A stretch of 64,000 nucleotides of DNA from assembly GCF_008634025.1 (NCBI RefSeq), contig NZ_PDCM01000002.1, forward strand, positions 2,939,001 to 3,003,000, written 5' to 3'. Below the pieces are notes generated by a model. The model was not told where the DNA came from. It was given only the letters and a program-made list of their open reading frames with translations, and searched no databases. The translations under genes were made by a program, and so were the position numbers. Positions 24,487 to 37,739 of this stretch are shown here, piece after piece. Source of the stretch: Streptomyces albofaciens JCM 4342 (GTDB taxonomy: Bacteria > Actinomycetota > Actinomycetes > Streptomycetales > Streptomycetaceae). Within the stretch, counting starts at the first letter, position 1; every line of letters begins with the position of its first letter.

Positions 24487-25749
24487 GTGACCGCACGACC
24501 CCGCCCCTTCCCGCCCCGGCCGCACCGCGACGACCTGCGCATCGCCGTCTGCGGGCTGCTCGGCGGCCTGCTGGTGTGGGCGCTGGGACTGCGCAACAAC
24601 GGGCCGATCGTGGACCTGCCGGACTGGCTGATCCTGCTGGCGCTGGCCGCCATGTCCGGCGCCGAGCTGCTGCGCCGCAGCGCGCCGCGCACCGCGCTGG
24701 CCACGGCGACCGCCGCGCTCGCGCTGGACGTGTGCACCGGCGGGCTGATCATCACGATCGTGATGTTCACCGACGTCGTCTACGCCGCGGTGCTGTACGG
24801 GTCGCCGGCCACCGCCCGGCGGCTGCCGGTCCTCACCGTCCTGCTCACCGTCGCCGCCACCGTCGTCCCGGTCGCGGTGCTGCGCGACCCGCGGGCCCTG
24901 CTGCTCGGCATCGGCGTCGGGGTGATCACGGCCGCGCCCGCCTTCACCGGCGTCATCATCCGCGAGCACCGCGACGCCGCGCGGGCCGCCCGGCTGGAGG
25001 CCGAACAGACCGCGCTGCTGGCCGAGATGGACCGCACCCAGGCCGTCGTCGCCGAACGCGCCCGGATGGCCCGGGAGTTGCACGACATGGTCGCCAACCA
25101 CCTGTCGGCCATCGCGATCCACGCCACGGCCGCGCAGTCCATAGACGACCCGGCCGCCACCCGGGAGGCGCTCGGCGTCATCCGGGAGAACAGTGTGCAG
25201 GGCCTGGCCGAGATGCGGCGGCTGATCGGGCTGCTGCGGGACGCGAAGGATTCCGGCGCGACGGCCGAGGCACAGGCCACACCGACCCTGGGCGGGCTGG
25301 ACGCGCTGCTGCGGCAGGCGCGCGCCAACGGGGCGAGCAGCGGTCTGACCTTCACCCTCCAGGACGACCGGCGGGCCGACCGGCAGAACGACCGGCAGGA
25401 CACCCGGGCGGACGGCGGCGCCGCGCGGCTGCCCGCGCCGGTGGAGCTGGCCGCGTACCGCATCGTGCAGGAGTCGCTGACCAACGCCCTCAAGCACGCC
25501 GCGCCCGGCGAGGTGACGGTCCGCATCGCATACGCTCCCGGCGGCCCGCTCACCGTCAGCGTGACCAGCCCCTTCGGCGACCGTCCCGGCCCGCGCGCGC
25601 CCGGCTCCGGCGCGGGGCTGGTCGGCATGCGGGAGCGGATCGCCCTGCTCGGGGGCGCTTTCGAGGCCGGTCCCGAGAACGCGGGAGACCGCAAGACATG
25701 GCGGGTACGGGCCACGCTCCCGGTCCGTGAGGAGGAAGAGGAACGATGA
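24487..25749 (+). CDS. NarL-family sensor histidine kinase
   Basis: 420 aa. An N-terminal membrane domain of about five helices (residues 18-165) has almost no extracytoplasmic loop. A coiled linker (HRDAARAARLEAEQ) follows, then a HisKA_3 dimerisation motif with the phospho-acceptor H199 (MARELHDMVANH), then an HATPase domain with N-box ESLTNALKHA and G-box GSGAGLVGMRER. GTG 24487 is chosen because the upstream frame is built from the intergenic direct repeats. The response regulator start overlaps the stop (ATGA). With so little external sequence it probably senses membrane or wall stress (inference). Confidence 0.93.
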   Translation: MTARPRPFPPRPHRDDLRIAVCGLLGGLLVWALGLRNNGPIVDLPDWLILLALAAMSGAELLRRSAPRTALATATAALALDVCTGGLIITIVMFTDVVYAAVLYGSPATARRLPVLTVLLTVAATVVPVAVLRDPRALLLGIGVGVITAAPAFTGVIIREHRDAARAARLEAEQTALLAEMDRTQAVVAERARMARELHDMVANHLSAIAIHATAAQSIDDPAATREALGVIRENSVQGLAEMRRLIGLLRDAKDSGATAEAQATPTLGGLDALLRQARANGASSGLTFTLQDDRRADRQNDRQDTRADGGAARLPAPVELAAYRIVQESLTNALKHAAPGEVTVRIAYAPGGPLTVSVTSPFGDRPGPRAPGSGAGLVGMRERIALLGGAFEAGPENAGDRKTWRVRATLPVREEEEER

Positions 25750-26432
25750 CAGCTGCCACCGGCCGCCCGGTCCGGGTGCTGATCGCCGAGGACCAGTCCG
25801 CCGTACGGGCCGGGCTGGTGCTGATCCTGCGCTCGGCCCCCGACATCGAGGTGGCCGGGGAGGCCGCGGACGGCGAGGAGGCGGTACGGCTGGCCCGTGA
25901 GCTGCGTCCCGACGTGGTCCTGATGGACGTACAGATGCCCAAGCTGGACGGGGTGTCGGCCACCCGCGCGATCGTCACCGAGGAGCTGGCCGACGTCCTG
26001 GTGCTGACCACGTTCGACCTGGACGAGTACGTCTTCGGGGCGCTGCGCGCGGGCGCCGCCGGGTTCCTGCTCAAGGACACCGAGGCGGCGGCGCTGGTGG
26101 ACGCGGTGCGCACGGTGGCCGCCGGGGAGGGACTGATCGCCCCGGCCGTGACCCGGCGGCTGATCGCGGAGTTCGCCAGTCCCCGTTCGGCCCGCCGCCC
26201 CGCCGGCGCCGCGGCGCCGGACCCGGCGGTCCTGGACACCCTGACCCGCCGCGAACGCGAGGTGCTGGGGTGCCTGGGCCGGGGGATGTCGAACGCCGAT
26301 ATCGCGGTCCGGCTGGAGGTGGCGGAGGCCACCGTCAAGACGCACGTCAGCCGGCTGCTGGGGAAGCTGGGGCTGCGCAGCCGGGTGCAAGCGGCGGTGC
26401 TGGCGCAGGAGTTGGGCGTGGGTGACGACTGA
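25746..26432 (+). CDS. NarL/FixJ-family response regulator
   Basis: 228 aa. The receiver domain (residues 9-125) has the acidic pocket E16-D17, the phospho-acceptor D61 in VVLMDVQMP and a conserved lysine in FLLKDTE. The LuxR-type HTH is at the C-terminus (LTRREREVLGCLGRGMSNADIA). Its ATG overlaps the kinase stop by 4 nt, so the two are cotranslated. Likely targets are the flanking membrane-protein gene and its own operon through the 24369/24402 repeats. Confidence 0.95.
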   Translation: MTAATGRPVRVLIAEDQSAVRAGLVLILRSAPDIEVAGEAADGEEAVRLARELRPDVVLMDVQMPKLDGVSATRAIVTEELADVLVLTTFDLDEYVFGALRAGAAGFLLKDTEAAALVDAVRTVAAGEGLIAPAVTRRLIAEFASPRSARRPAGAAAPDPAVLDTLTRREREVLGCLGRGMSNADIAVRLEVAEATVKTHVSRLLGKLGLRSRVQAAVLAQELGVGDD

Positions 26433-26484
26433 CCGGGCCGGCCGCCGCCGTCCGGGCGGGCGCGGCGGAGGCCGCCAACCACTT

Positions 26485-26526
26485 TGGTCCAGACCTCTTG
26501 ACCGTAGGTCTGGACCTTTTTACGCT
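26485..26526 (+). promoter_or_regulatory. chitinase promoter with two DasR-like (dre) boxes
   Basis: TGGTCCAGACCT (26485-26496) and AGGTCTGGACCT (26506-26517) both contain the palindrome GGTC-N2-GACC and are 21 bp apart. They match the dre element bound by the GlcNAc-responsive repressor DasR and the direct repeats known in Streptomyces chitinase promoters. A promoter TTGACC (26498-26503), 17 bp, TACGCT (26521-26526) is interleaved with the second box. Confidence 0.8.
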
Positions 26527-26617
26527 CCCTTCACATCTTTGCGGTGAGCGCGCCCCACAGCGCTCACCGGGCGGCGCAGGTTCCCCCACCTTCCCACCCC
26601 CTTACCTGGGAGCATCC

Positions 26618-28750
26618 GTGACACCCGGAACCCTGACACGCACCACCCACGCCCGACGAAGAGCCCTCGCGGCCCTCACCGCGCTCCTGTTGCCCGTCGC
26701 CGCGCTGATCGGCCTGGCCGGTGCCACCCCGGCGCACGCCGCCGAATCGGCGACCGCCACGTACACCAAGGTCTCCGACTGGGGCACCGGCTTCCAGGGC
26801 CAGTGGACGGTGAAGAACACCGGCGACACCACCATCCAGGGCTGGACCGTCGAGTGGGACTTCCCCTCCGGCACCTCGGTCGCCTCCGCCTGGGACGCCC
26901 GGGTCAGCGGCTCGGGCACGCACTGGAAGGCCCAGAACGCCAACTGGAACGGCACCATCGCCCCCGGCGCCTCGGTCAGCTTCGGCTTCACCGGGTCCGG
27001 CAGCGGCGGCGGTGACGTGAGCGGCTGCAAGCTCAACGGCGGCTCCTGCGACGGCTCGCAGCCCGGCGACACCCCGCCGTCCGCGCCCGGCAAGCCGGTG
27101 GCCGGCGGTGTCACCGACACCTCCGTACGGCTGACGTGGACGGCCGCCACCGACGACAAGGGCGTCAAGAACTACGACATCCTGCGCGACGGCACCAAGG
27201 TCGCCACCGTCGAGAAGCTCGCCTACACCGACTCCGGCCTGACGAAGGACACCTCGTACACCTACACGGTCGTGGCGCGCGACACCGCCGACCAGACGGG
27301 CCCCGCGAGCGAACCGGTGACCGTCCGCACCACCGGCGGCGGCCAGCCCGGTGACAACCCGCCGTCCGCCCCCGGCAAGCCGGTGGCGAGCGACGTCACC
27401 GACACCTCCGTACGGCTGACGTGGACCGCGGCCACCGACGACAAGGGCGTCAAGAACTACGACATCCTGCGCGACGGCACCAAGGTCGCCACCGTCGAGA
27501 AGCTCGCCTACACCGACTCCGGCCTGGCCAAGGGCACCGACTACACCTACACGGTCGTGGCGCGCGACACCGCCGACCAGACCGGCCCCGCCAGCGAACC
27601 GACCGCCGTGCGCACCACCGGCGGCGGGCAGCAGCCCGTGGACGCGGTCAAGCTGGGCTACTTCACCGAGTGGGGTGTCTACGACCGCAACTACCACGTG
27701 AAAAACCTGGTCACCTCCGGCTCCGCGAGCAAGCTGACGCACATCAACTACGCGTTCGGCAACGTCCAGGGCGGCCGGTGCACCATCGGGGACGCCTACG
27801 CGGCCACCGACAAGGCCTACACCGCCGACCAGAGCGTGGACGGCGTCGCCGACACCTGGGACCAGCCGCTGCGCGGCAACTTCAACCAGCTCAAGAAGCT
27901 CAAGGCGAAGTACCCGAACATCAAGATCCTGTGGTCCTTCGGCGGCTGGACCTGGTCCGGCGGCTTCACCGACGCGGTCAAGAACCCGGCCGCCTTCGCC
28001 GACTCCTGCTACCAGCTGGTCAACGACGCGCGCTGGGCCGGCCTCTTCGACGGCATCGACCTGGACTGGGAGTATCCCAACGCCTGCGGCCTGACCTGTG
28101 ACACCAGCGGCCCGGCGGCGTTCGCCGAGATGATGAAGGCGATGCGCGCCAAGTTCGGCAAGCAGCTGGTCACCGCGGCGATCACCGCCGACGGCTCGGA
28201 CGGCGGCAAGATCGACGCGGCGGACTACGGCGGCGGCTCGCAATACGCCGACTGGTACAACGTCATGACGTACGACTTCTTCGGCGCCTGGGACAAGACC
28301 GGGCCCACCGCCCCCCACTCGCCCCTGACGTCCTACCCCGGCATCCCCAAGCAGGGCTTCAACACCGACGCGGCCCTGCAGAAGCTCAAGGCCAAGGGCG
28401 TGCCCGCGAAGAAGCTGCTGATCGGCATCGGCTTCTACGGGCGCGGCTGGATCGGCGTCACCCAGGACGCCCCCGGCGGCACCGCCACCGGCCCGGCCCC
28501 CGGCAAGTACGAGGCGGGCATCGAGGACTACAAGATCCTCAAGGCGAGCTGCCCGTCCACCGGCACGGTCGCCGGCACCGCCTACGCCCGTTGCGGCAGC
28601 AACTGGTGGAGCTATGACACCCCCGCGACGATCACCGGCAAGATGAACTACGCCAAACAGCAGGGCCTGGGCGGCGCGTTCTTCTGGGAATTCAGCGGTG
28701 ACACGGCCGACGGCGAACTGATGACCGCGATCGACAGCGGCCTGAAGTAA
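26618..28750 (+). CDS. chiC: secreted chitinase, CBM2 - FnIII - FnIII - GH18
   Basis: 710 aa. A Sec-type signal peptide (residues 1-41, cleavage after AHA) contains RRR near position 13. A CBM2-like cellulose/chitin-binding domain follows (42-140), then two fibronectin type III modules (about 150-245 and 245-340) and a GH18 catalytic domain (345-710). The catalytic motif DGIDLDWEYP has D481, D483 and the acid/base E485. It hydrolyses chitin by substrate-assisted catalysis. GTG 26618 follows GGGAG. The two FnIII modules are nearly identical in DNA. The DasR-type boxes upstream imply repression relieved by glucosamine-6-phosphate. The symbol is by synteny and domain order. Confidence 0.93.
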   Translation: MTPGTLTRTTHARRRALAALTALLLPVAALIGLAGATPAHAAESATATYTKVSDWGTGFQGQWTVKNTGDTTIQGWTVEWDFPSGTSVASAWDARVSGSGTHWKAQNANWNGTIAPGASVSFGFTGSGSGGGDVSGCKLNGGSCDGSQPGDTPPSAPGKPVAGGVTDTSVRLTWTAATDDKGVKNYDILRDGTKVATVEKLAYTDSGLTKDTSYTYTVVARDTADQTGPASEPVTVRTTGGGQPGDNPPSAPGKPVASDVTDTSVRLTWTAATDDKGVKNYDILRDGTKVATVEKLAYTDSGLAKGTDYTYTVVARDTADQTGPASEPTAVRTTGGGQQPVDAVKLGYFTEWGVYDRNYHVKNLVTSGSASKLTHINYAFGNVQGGRCTIGDAYAATDKAYTADQSVDGVADTWDQPLRGNFNQLKKLKAKYPNIKILWSFGGWTWSGGFTDAVKNPAAFADSCYQLVNDARWAGLFDGIDLDWEYPNACGLTCDTSGPAAFAEMMKAMRAKFGKQLVTAAITADGSDGGKIDAADYGGGSQYADWYNVMTYDFFGAWDKTGPTAPHSPLTSYPGIPKQGFNTDAALQKLKAKGVPAKKLLIGIGFYGRGWIGVTQDAPGGTATGPAPGKYEAGIEDYKILKASCPSTGTVAGTAYARCGSNWWSYDTPATITGKMNYAKQQGLGGAFFWEFSGDTADGELMTAIDSGLK
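27052..27632 (+). repeat. 285-bp tandem duplication encoding FnIII modules
   Basis: The two FnIII-coding segments repeat with a period of 285 bp (95 codons) and are nearly identical, including silent sites, over more than 120 bp. This indicates recent duplication or gene conversion. Confidence 0.85.
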
Positions 28751-28770
28751 CCCGGCCTCTCCCCCGGACC

Positions 28771-28806
28771 GGCCGGGAAGGCGGCGTCGCCCCCGCCTTC
28801 CCGGCC
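28771..28806. terminator. strong bidirectional hairpin after chitinase
   Basis: A perfect 14-bp stem, GGCCGGGAAGGCGG (28771-28784) with CCGCCTTCCCGGCC (28793-28806), has an 8-nt loop. It sits between convergent genes. The remainder of 28807-29073 shows no gene. Confidence 0.85.
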
Positions 28807-29073
28807 TTCGGCCGGTCCAGCCGGAAAAGCACCGCGCCCCGGCCGGGTGCGGCCGCGGGCCGGTCGCCGGCGCGGCGGAAGAGTGCGGCCGGTGGCGGCG
28901 GAAGAGGGAAGAGAATGGGCCCGGCGCCGGCCGGGCATTCGGCGTTGCCGAGCAGGACCGGGAGCCGCAGCCGCCGCGCGGGCATCGGCCCCGACGCCGC
29001 GACCCGGCGGCACCGGGCGGACTGCACCATGCACACGGGGCCCCGGACTCCGTCCAGGTGGGGTGCCTCTCGA

Positions 29074-29523
29074 CTACGCCACGTTCACCCTCTGCCCCGG
29101 AGGCGCCGCCTCCAGCCACGCCAGGAAGCCCGTCAGGGCGTCCTCGCTCATCGCCAGCTCCAGCCTCGTACCGCGGTGGCGGCAGGCGAGCACGACGGAG
29201 TCGGACAGGAGGGCCAGTTCCTCCTCGCCCTGGGGGGTGCGGCGCTGGAGGACCTCGATGGAGAAGCGTTCCAGGACGCGGCGGGGGCGGGGCGCGTACG
29301 AGAAGACGCGGAACCACTCGACCCGGTCACCGTTGTAGCGCGCGACGCCGTAGATCCAGCCTTTGCCGCTGGGCTCGGCCTCTTCCTCGGGCACGTTCCA
29401 GCGCAGGCTGCAGTCGAACGTGCCGCCGGAGCGCTGGATGAGCCGTCGTCGTAGTCCGAAGACGAAGAGTCCCAGCAGCACCAGCACGACGACCGCGCCG
29501 CTCACAAGCAGAGCGAGGACCAT
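29074..29523 (-). CDS. DUF2550 membrane-anchored protein
   Basis: 149 aa. One N-terminal membrane segment (residues 4-23) is followed by a soluble domain with CSLRWNVPEEE, GKGWIYGVARYNGD and VEWFRVFSYAPRPRRVLER, the DUF2550 pattern. It lies directly downstream of atpC in the same direction, a conserved actinobacterial placement, so it may be cotranscribed with the ATP synthase in part. A hairpin between the two genes (29600-29649) would reduce read-through. Biochemical function unknown. Confidence 0.88.
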   Translation of the reverse strand: MVLALLVSGAVVVLVLLGLFVFGLRRRLIQRSGGTFDCSLRWNVPEEEAEPSGKGWIYGVARYNGDRVEWFRVFSYAPRPRRVLERFSIEVLQRRTPQGEEELALLSDSVVLACRHRGTRLELAMSEDALTGFLAWLEAAPPGQRVNVA

Positions 29524-29599
29524 CCGAACCGACCTCCTCGCCTCGATGGGTCACCCCCGGCGCCGGTCGGGCGCCGGGGAGCAAATCGCACCTGCATCG

Positions 29600-29649
29600 C
29601 CTCAGCCGCGGACCGCTCTGGAGAATTCCAGCGCGACCCGCGGCTGAGG
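29600..29649 (-). terminator. hairpin after atpC
   Basis: A perfect 12-bp arm pair, CCTCAGCCGCGG (29600-29611) and CCGCGGCTGAGG (29638-29649), encloses a second small hairpin CTGGA/TCCAG. No clear U-tract follows. It probably ends or attenuates the atp operon. Confidence 0.65.
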
Positions 29650-29672
29650 GACTTGCCTGTCGGTGGTGGGCC

Positions 29673-30056
29673 TCAGTGGACGCCCGCCACCGCACGCAGC
29701 CGGACATCGGCGCGGCGCTCGGCGGCCGCGTCGGCCTCCGACTTCGCCCGCTCCAAGGCCCGCTCCGCGCGCTGGACATCGATCTCGTCGGACAGCTCGG
29801 CGATCTCCGCGAGCAGAGACAGCTTGTTGTCGGCGAACGAGATGAAGCCGCCGTGCACGGCGGCGACGACGGTGCCGTCCCCGTCCTCGCCGGTCGTACG
29901 AATCGTCACCGGGCCGGACTCCAGCACGCCGAGCAGCGGCTGGTGCCCCGGCATGACGCCGATGTCGCCCGACGAGGTGCGCGCGACGACCAGGCTGGCC
30001 TCGCCCGACCAGACCTGACGGTCGGCGGCGACCAACTCGACGTGCAGCTCAGCCAC
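29673..30056 (-). CDS. atpC: ATP synthase epsilon subunit
   Basis: 127 aa F1 epsilon subunit, the rotor protein and regulator of F1Fo. It has the N-terminal beta-sandwich (AELHVELVAADRQVWSG, GDIGVMPGHQPLLGVLESG) and a C-terminal helical hairpin (LLAEIAELSDEIDVQRAERALERAKSEADAAA, in two helices). GTG 30056 is preferred, with GAGGAGC upstream, because homology starts here. It is the last subunit gene of the operon, about 108 bp after atpD. Confidence 0.96.
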   Translation of the reverse strand: MAELHVELVAADRQVWSGEASLVVARTSSGDIGVMPGHQPLLGVLESGPVTIRTTGEDGDGTVVAAVHGGFISFADNKLSLLAEIAELSDEIDVQRAERALERAKSEADAAAERRADVRLRAVAGVH

Positions 30057-30164
30057 GATGGCTCCTCGGGTCTCCACCTGCCGGGTGCGGCAGATGTTGG
30101 GTCAAATACTAGTGGTCGTTCGGACCGGGGGCGGCCAGGGCCGCCCCCGGAACGCGGCCGGGCC

Positions 30165-32533
<2,369 letters not shown>

Positions 32534-32553
32534 GGATCAGGTCCCTTCCGTCG

Positions 32554-34146
<1,593 letters not shown>

Positions 34147-34296
34147 CTGGGTTCCCTGCTCTCCTTGTTGGGCCCGTCGTCGTTTACGGGGGTGATGCGT
34201 CTCCCCCGCCGCAGGCAGGGGCGGTTGCCCCCGTGATGTCACTGCGTCCACGGCCCAACTCGGGCCGCCGTACTACTTCTTGAGTTGGTGGGTGGG

Positions 34297-35112
34297 TCAG
34301 CCGGCCATCCGCCGGGACGCCTCTTCGAGGCGTGCCGCGATGCTGCCGTTGATGACCTCGTCGCCGATCCGGACCTGGACGCCGCCGAGGACCTCGGGGT
34401 CCACGTCGAGGTTCAGGTGGACCTGCCGTCCGTACACCGACGCCAGTGCCGCGCCGAGGCGCTGCCGCTGGGTGTCGCTGAGCGGGACCGCGGAGGTGAC
34501 CACCGCGACCATCCGGTCCCGGCGCGCCGCGGCCAGCTTGGACAGGGCGTCCAGCCCCGCCTCCAGGCTACGGCCCCGCGGCTGTGCGACAAGCCGGACC
34601 ACGATCCGCTCGGTGACCGGGTTGGTCCGGCCGCCCAGCAGCGAGCGCAGCAGCTCGGCCTTGGCCGGGCCCTGTGCGGTGCGGTCCGTCAGCGCCGCGC
34701 GCAGCTCGTGCGACGAGGCGACGATCCGGCCGAACCGGAACAGCTCGTCCTCGACGTCGTCGAGGGCGCCCGCCCGCTGCGCCGCGACGAGGTCGGCGCT
34801 GTACGCCAGCTCCTCGGTCGCGTCCGCCAGGTCACGCGAGCGCGACCAGCGGGAGCGGACCATGCCGGAGATCAGGTCGACGGCCTCGCCGCCGACCTGG
34901 CCGCCCAGCAGGCGCCCGGCCAGCTCGGCCTTGGCCTCGCCGGCCTGCGCCGGGTCGGTGAGGACCCGACGCAGCGACACCTCGCGGTCGAGCAGAGCGG
35001 TGACGGCAGCCAGCTCCTCGGCGAGCTTCGCCGCGTCGACGACCGTGTTGTCGGTCAGCGCGTCGAGCTGCTCGCGTGCGGAGGCGAGTGCCTCGCGGCT
35101 CGCTCCATTCAT
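34297..35112 (-). CDS. atpH: ATP synthase delta subunit
   Basis: 271 aa, about 90 residues longer than E. coli delta, which is normal for actinobacteria. The C-terminal OSCP/delta domain has GLDALSKLAAARRDRMVAVVTSA and LSDTQRQRLGAAL. It joins F1 to the peripheral stalk. ATG 35112 overlaps the atpF stop by 4 nt. The 150-bp gap to atpA contains no gene. Confidence 0.95.
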   Translation of the reverse strand: MNGASREALASAREQLDALTDNTVVDAAKLAEELAAVTALLDREVSLRRVLTDPAQAGEAKAELAGRLLGGQVGGEAVDLISGMVRSRWSRSRDLADATEELAYSADLVAAQRAGALDDVEDELFRFGRIVASSHELRAALTDRTAQGPAKAELLRSLLGGRTNPVTERIVVRLVAQPRGRSLEAGLDALSKLAAARRDRMVAVVTSAVPLSDTQRQRLGAALASVYGRQVHLNLDVDPEVLGGVQVRIGDEVINGSIAARLEEASRRMAG

Positions 35113-35675
35113 CGGCCGGCCTCTGCCTTCGTCGAGTCCGACGCCGCCTTGGCCTCAAGCTCGTCGAGGAAGCGGTCGATGGTCCGGCTCTGGCGGGCGT
35201 GGTCCTCCAGGGACTCGCCGACCAGCTTGCCCGCCAGCTCCGTGGCCAGCTTGCCCACGTCCTGGCGCAGCGACTGCGCGGCCTGCTTGCGGTCCGCCTC
35301 GATCTGGGCGTGGCCGGCCGCGATGATCTCCTCGCGCTGCCGCTGGCCCTCGGCACGCATCTCGGCGATCAGCGTCGCTCCCTGCTCCTGCGCCTCCTGG
35401 CGCAGCCGGGCGGCCTCGTGGCGCGCGTCGGCGAGCTGGGACCGGTAGTCCTCCAGGACCTGCTGGGCTTCGGCCTGTAGGGCCTCCGCCTTCTCGATAC
35501 CGCCTTCGATCTTCTCGCGGCGCTCGTCCAGAACCTTGTTGATGTTCGGGAGGAGCTTCTTGGCGAGGATGCCGAAGACGACGAAGAAAGCGACCAGGCC
35601 GATGACCAGCTCTGGAATCGGCGGGACGAGGGGGTTCTCAGGAACCTCCGCCGCCATGTTCACCAGGGCGCTCAC
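35109..35675 (-). CDS. atpF: ATP synthase b subunit
   Basis: 188 aa peripheral stalk subunit with one N-terminal membrane helix (about residues 22-40, PELVIGLVAFFVVFGILAKK) and a long amphipathic helix through to the C-terminus. GTG 35675 is the start. It precedes atpH with a 4-nt overlap. Confidence 0.95.
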   Translation of the reverse strand: MSALVNMAAEVPENPLVPPIPELVIGLVAFFVVFGILAKKLLPNINKVLDERREKIEGGIEKAEALQAEAQQVLEDYRSQLADARHEAARLRQEAQEQGATLIAEMRAEGQRQREEIIAAGHAQIEADRKQAAQSLRQDVGKLATELAGKLVGESLEDHARQSRTIDRFLDELEAKAASDSTKAEAGR

Positions 35676-35719
35676 ATCAATGCCTTCCGTCTAAGTGGCG
35701 TCGTCGGTGCGTTCCGTGA

Positions 35720-36040
<321 letters not shown>

Positions 36041-36853
36041 TCAGTGGTGCTCGGCGAGCGCGCCCTGGACGTAGTTACAGGCCAGGAGCACGAAGATGTA
36101 CGCCTGAATGGCCTGGATGAAGATCTCGAAGGCGGTCATCACGAGAGTCATCACGAACGAGACGCCCGCGTAGGCGATGCCGATGCCGTTCAGCAAGTAC
36201 CAGCTGGCGACGGTGAACATCAGGATCAGCATGTGGCCCGCGAACATGTTCGCGAAGAGCCGGACCGCGTGGGTGAAGGGCCGGATGACCAGGTGCTGCA
36301 GCAGCTCCAGGACCATGATCAGCGGGAGCACCCAGCCGACCGACTTGTCGTAACCGGTGAGGTTCTTCAGGCCGCCGACGAAGCCCTGCTTCTTGAACGT
36401 CAGCACGAGCCAGAGGACGTACACCACCAGGGCCAGGCCCAGGGGGAACGCGATGACCGATGTCACCGGGAACTGGGCGACCGGGATGATCGACCACAGG
36501 TTCATGATCCACACGAAGAAGAACAGCGCGACCATGAAGGGGACGTACTTCTCGCCCTCCTTCTTGCCGAGCGCGTCGTAGACGAGCCCGCGGCGCACGA
36601 AGTCGTAACCCGCCTCACCGATCATCTGCAGCTTGCCGGGCACCACCTTGGCGCGGCCGAAGGCGGCCCAGAAGAACGCCACCACGATGACCGTGCTGAG
36701 CAGGGCCAGCAGCATCGGCTTGTTGAACTCGTAGCCACCGATGGTGAAAAGGGGCTCGAAGACGAACGAATGAAGGCCCGGGGCCTCGAAGCCACACCCC
36801 GGGATGAAGAGGTGGCACTCCGTGTCGAGGGCGAGCATCGTTTCAGCACTCAC
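36041..36853 (-). CDS. atpB: ATP synthase a subunit
   Basis: 270 aa with five or six membrane helices. The essential arginine is in RPFTHAVRLFANMFAGH. GTG 36853 (SAETMLALDTECH) is preferred, with AAGGAG 7 nt upstream. It forms the proton half-channels facing the c-ring. Confidence 0.96.
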   Translation of the reverse strand: MSAETMLALDTECHLFIPGCGFEAPGLHSFVFEPLFTIGGYEFNKPMLLALLSTVIVVAFFWAAFGRAKVVPGKLQMIGEAGYDFVRRGLVYDALGKKEGEKYVPFMVALFFFVWIMNLWSIIPVAQFPVTSVIAFPLGLALVVYVLWLVLTFKKQGFVGGLKNLTGYDKSVGWVLPLIMVLELLQHLVIRPFTHAVRLFANMFAGHMLILMFTVASWYLLNGIGIAYAGVSFVMTLVMTAFEIFIQAIQAYIFVLLACNYVQGALAEHH

Positions 36854-37117
36854 CGCGAGCTCCTTCAGCGTGGCGCATGGGTACGGCAACCTCGTTGTGT
36901 CGGCGCGGCATTGAGCCACGGTGCGGCACTGGACTGGTCTTACGGATTGGGGGGCGGCTGATCGGCGCGGGGCCGGTCCGGATCACAGGCGTGGGCCGTA
37001 TGCGCAACCGGTCCCCTGACTCGGGACCTGGAAGCTCGGCCGCCTGCGCCGACTGCGCCGCAGTTGGCACCGGACGATAGCAGGCTCTCGCGTGGGCTTT
37101 TATTCCGGCCCTACGGG

Positions 37118-37555
37118 TCACGTCCGCGACCCCGTGGTTTCCGCCTTCTTGGACTCGGCGGATTCGGGATTCACGTAGAGAATCCTTGCCTTCATATAGC
37201 TGCGGGCCTGGAAGGCGATCCACACCAGAACCGTCGCGAGCAAGGTGAAGGCGAACGCCCTGACGTTGAAGAGCGTGGTGTCCTTGAACGCGATCATGAA
37301 GATCGCGACTGCCAGGATCTGCACGGCGTACAGCAGCAGTCCCATCATCTGGAACAGATCGGGCAGCCGCTTCGCGGTCTGCTGGAGGATCACCAGTCCG
37401 GACCCCATCAGCACCAGCACCAGCACCGTGCCGATGGCAGCACCGATCGCGCCCTGCCCGCCCGCGACCACAGCGCTGATCACGACGCCGACGGCGCCGG
37501 TGGCAAGCGAGGGCACGGAGACATTGGCAAGTAGGCGGGCGTCAGTGGACTGCAT
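37118..37555 (-). CDS. atpI: ATP synthase protein I
   Basis: 145 aa with four hydrophobic segments, the assembly-associated AtpI at the head of the operon. Segments lie near residues 18-36, 37-55, 70-88 and 96-116, with a charged C-terminus. The 264-bp gap to atpB shows no gene. The promoter region lies at 37556-37846 with Rex-like and Crp-like sites. Confidence 0.9.
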   Translation of the reverse strand: MQSTDARLLANVSVPSLATGAVGVVISAVVAGGQGAIGAAIGTVLVLVLMGSGLVILQQTAKRLPDLFQMMGLLLYAVQILAVAIFMIAFKDTTLFNVRAFAFTLLATVLVWIAFQARSYMKARILYVNPESAESKKAETTGSRT

Positions 37556-37677
37556 GGCGGCGCTCCGTCAGGAAAATGGGGGTGTTGTCGTCAGGGACGA
37601 GCGTAGACCCGGCCTGAGGGAGAACCTGAGGCCGAAAGACCGTCGCACTCCGGTCCTTCGGCTCTGTTGCCGGGTTT

Positions 37678-37693
37678 CGTGAACGGTATCACA
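37678..37693 (-). promoter_or_regulatory. Rex-like operator upstream of atp operon
   Basis: CGTGAACGGTATCACA matches the Streptomyces Rex operator TGTGAACGCGTTCACA at 12 of 16 positions, with both GTGA/TCAC half-sites intact. Rex is a repressor released at high NADH/NAD+. The site is about 120 bp before the atpI start. Confidence 0.65.
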
Positions 37694-37723
37694 AACTATT
37701 TGATGAGGTCTTTACCTGCTAGG

Positions 37724-37739
37724 TGTGCTACCCGTCACA
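37724..37739 (-). promoter_or_regulatory. Crp-like site upstream of atp operon
   Basis: TGTGCTACCCGTCACA fits GTG-N6-GNCAC, the motif reported for Streptomyces Crp, and has 10 of 16 matches to the Rex operator. It lies 46 bp from the first site. Confidence 0.5.
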
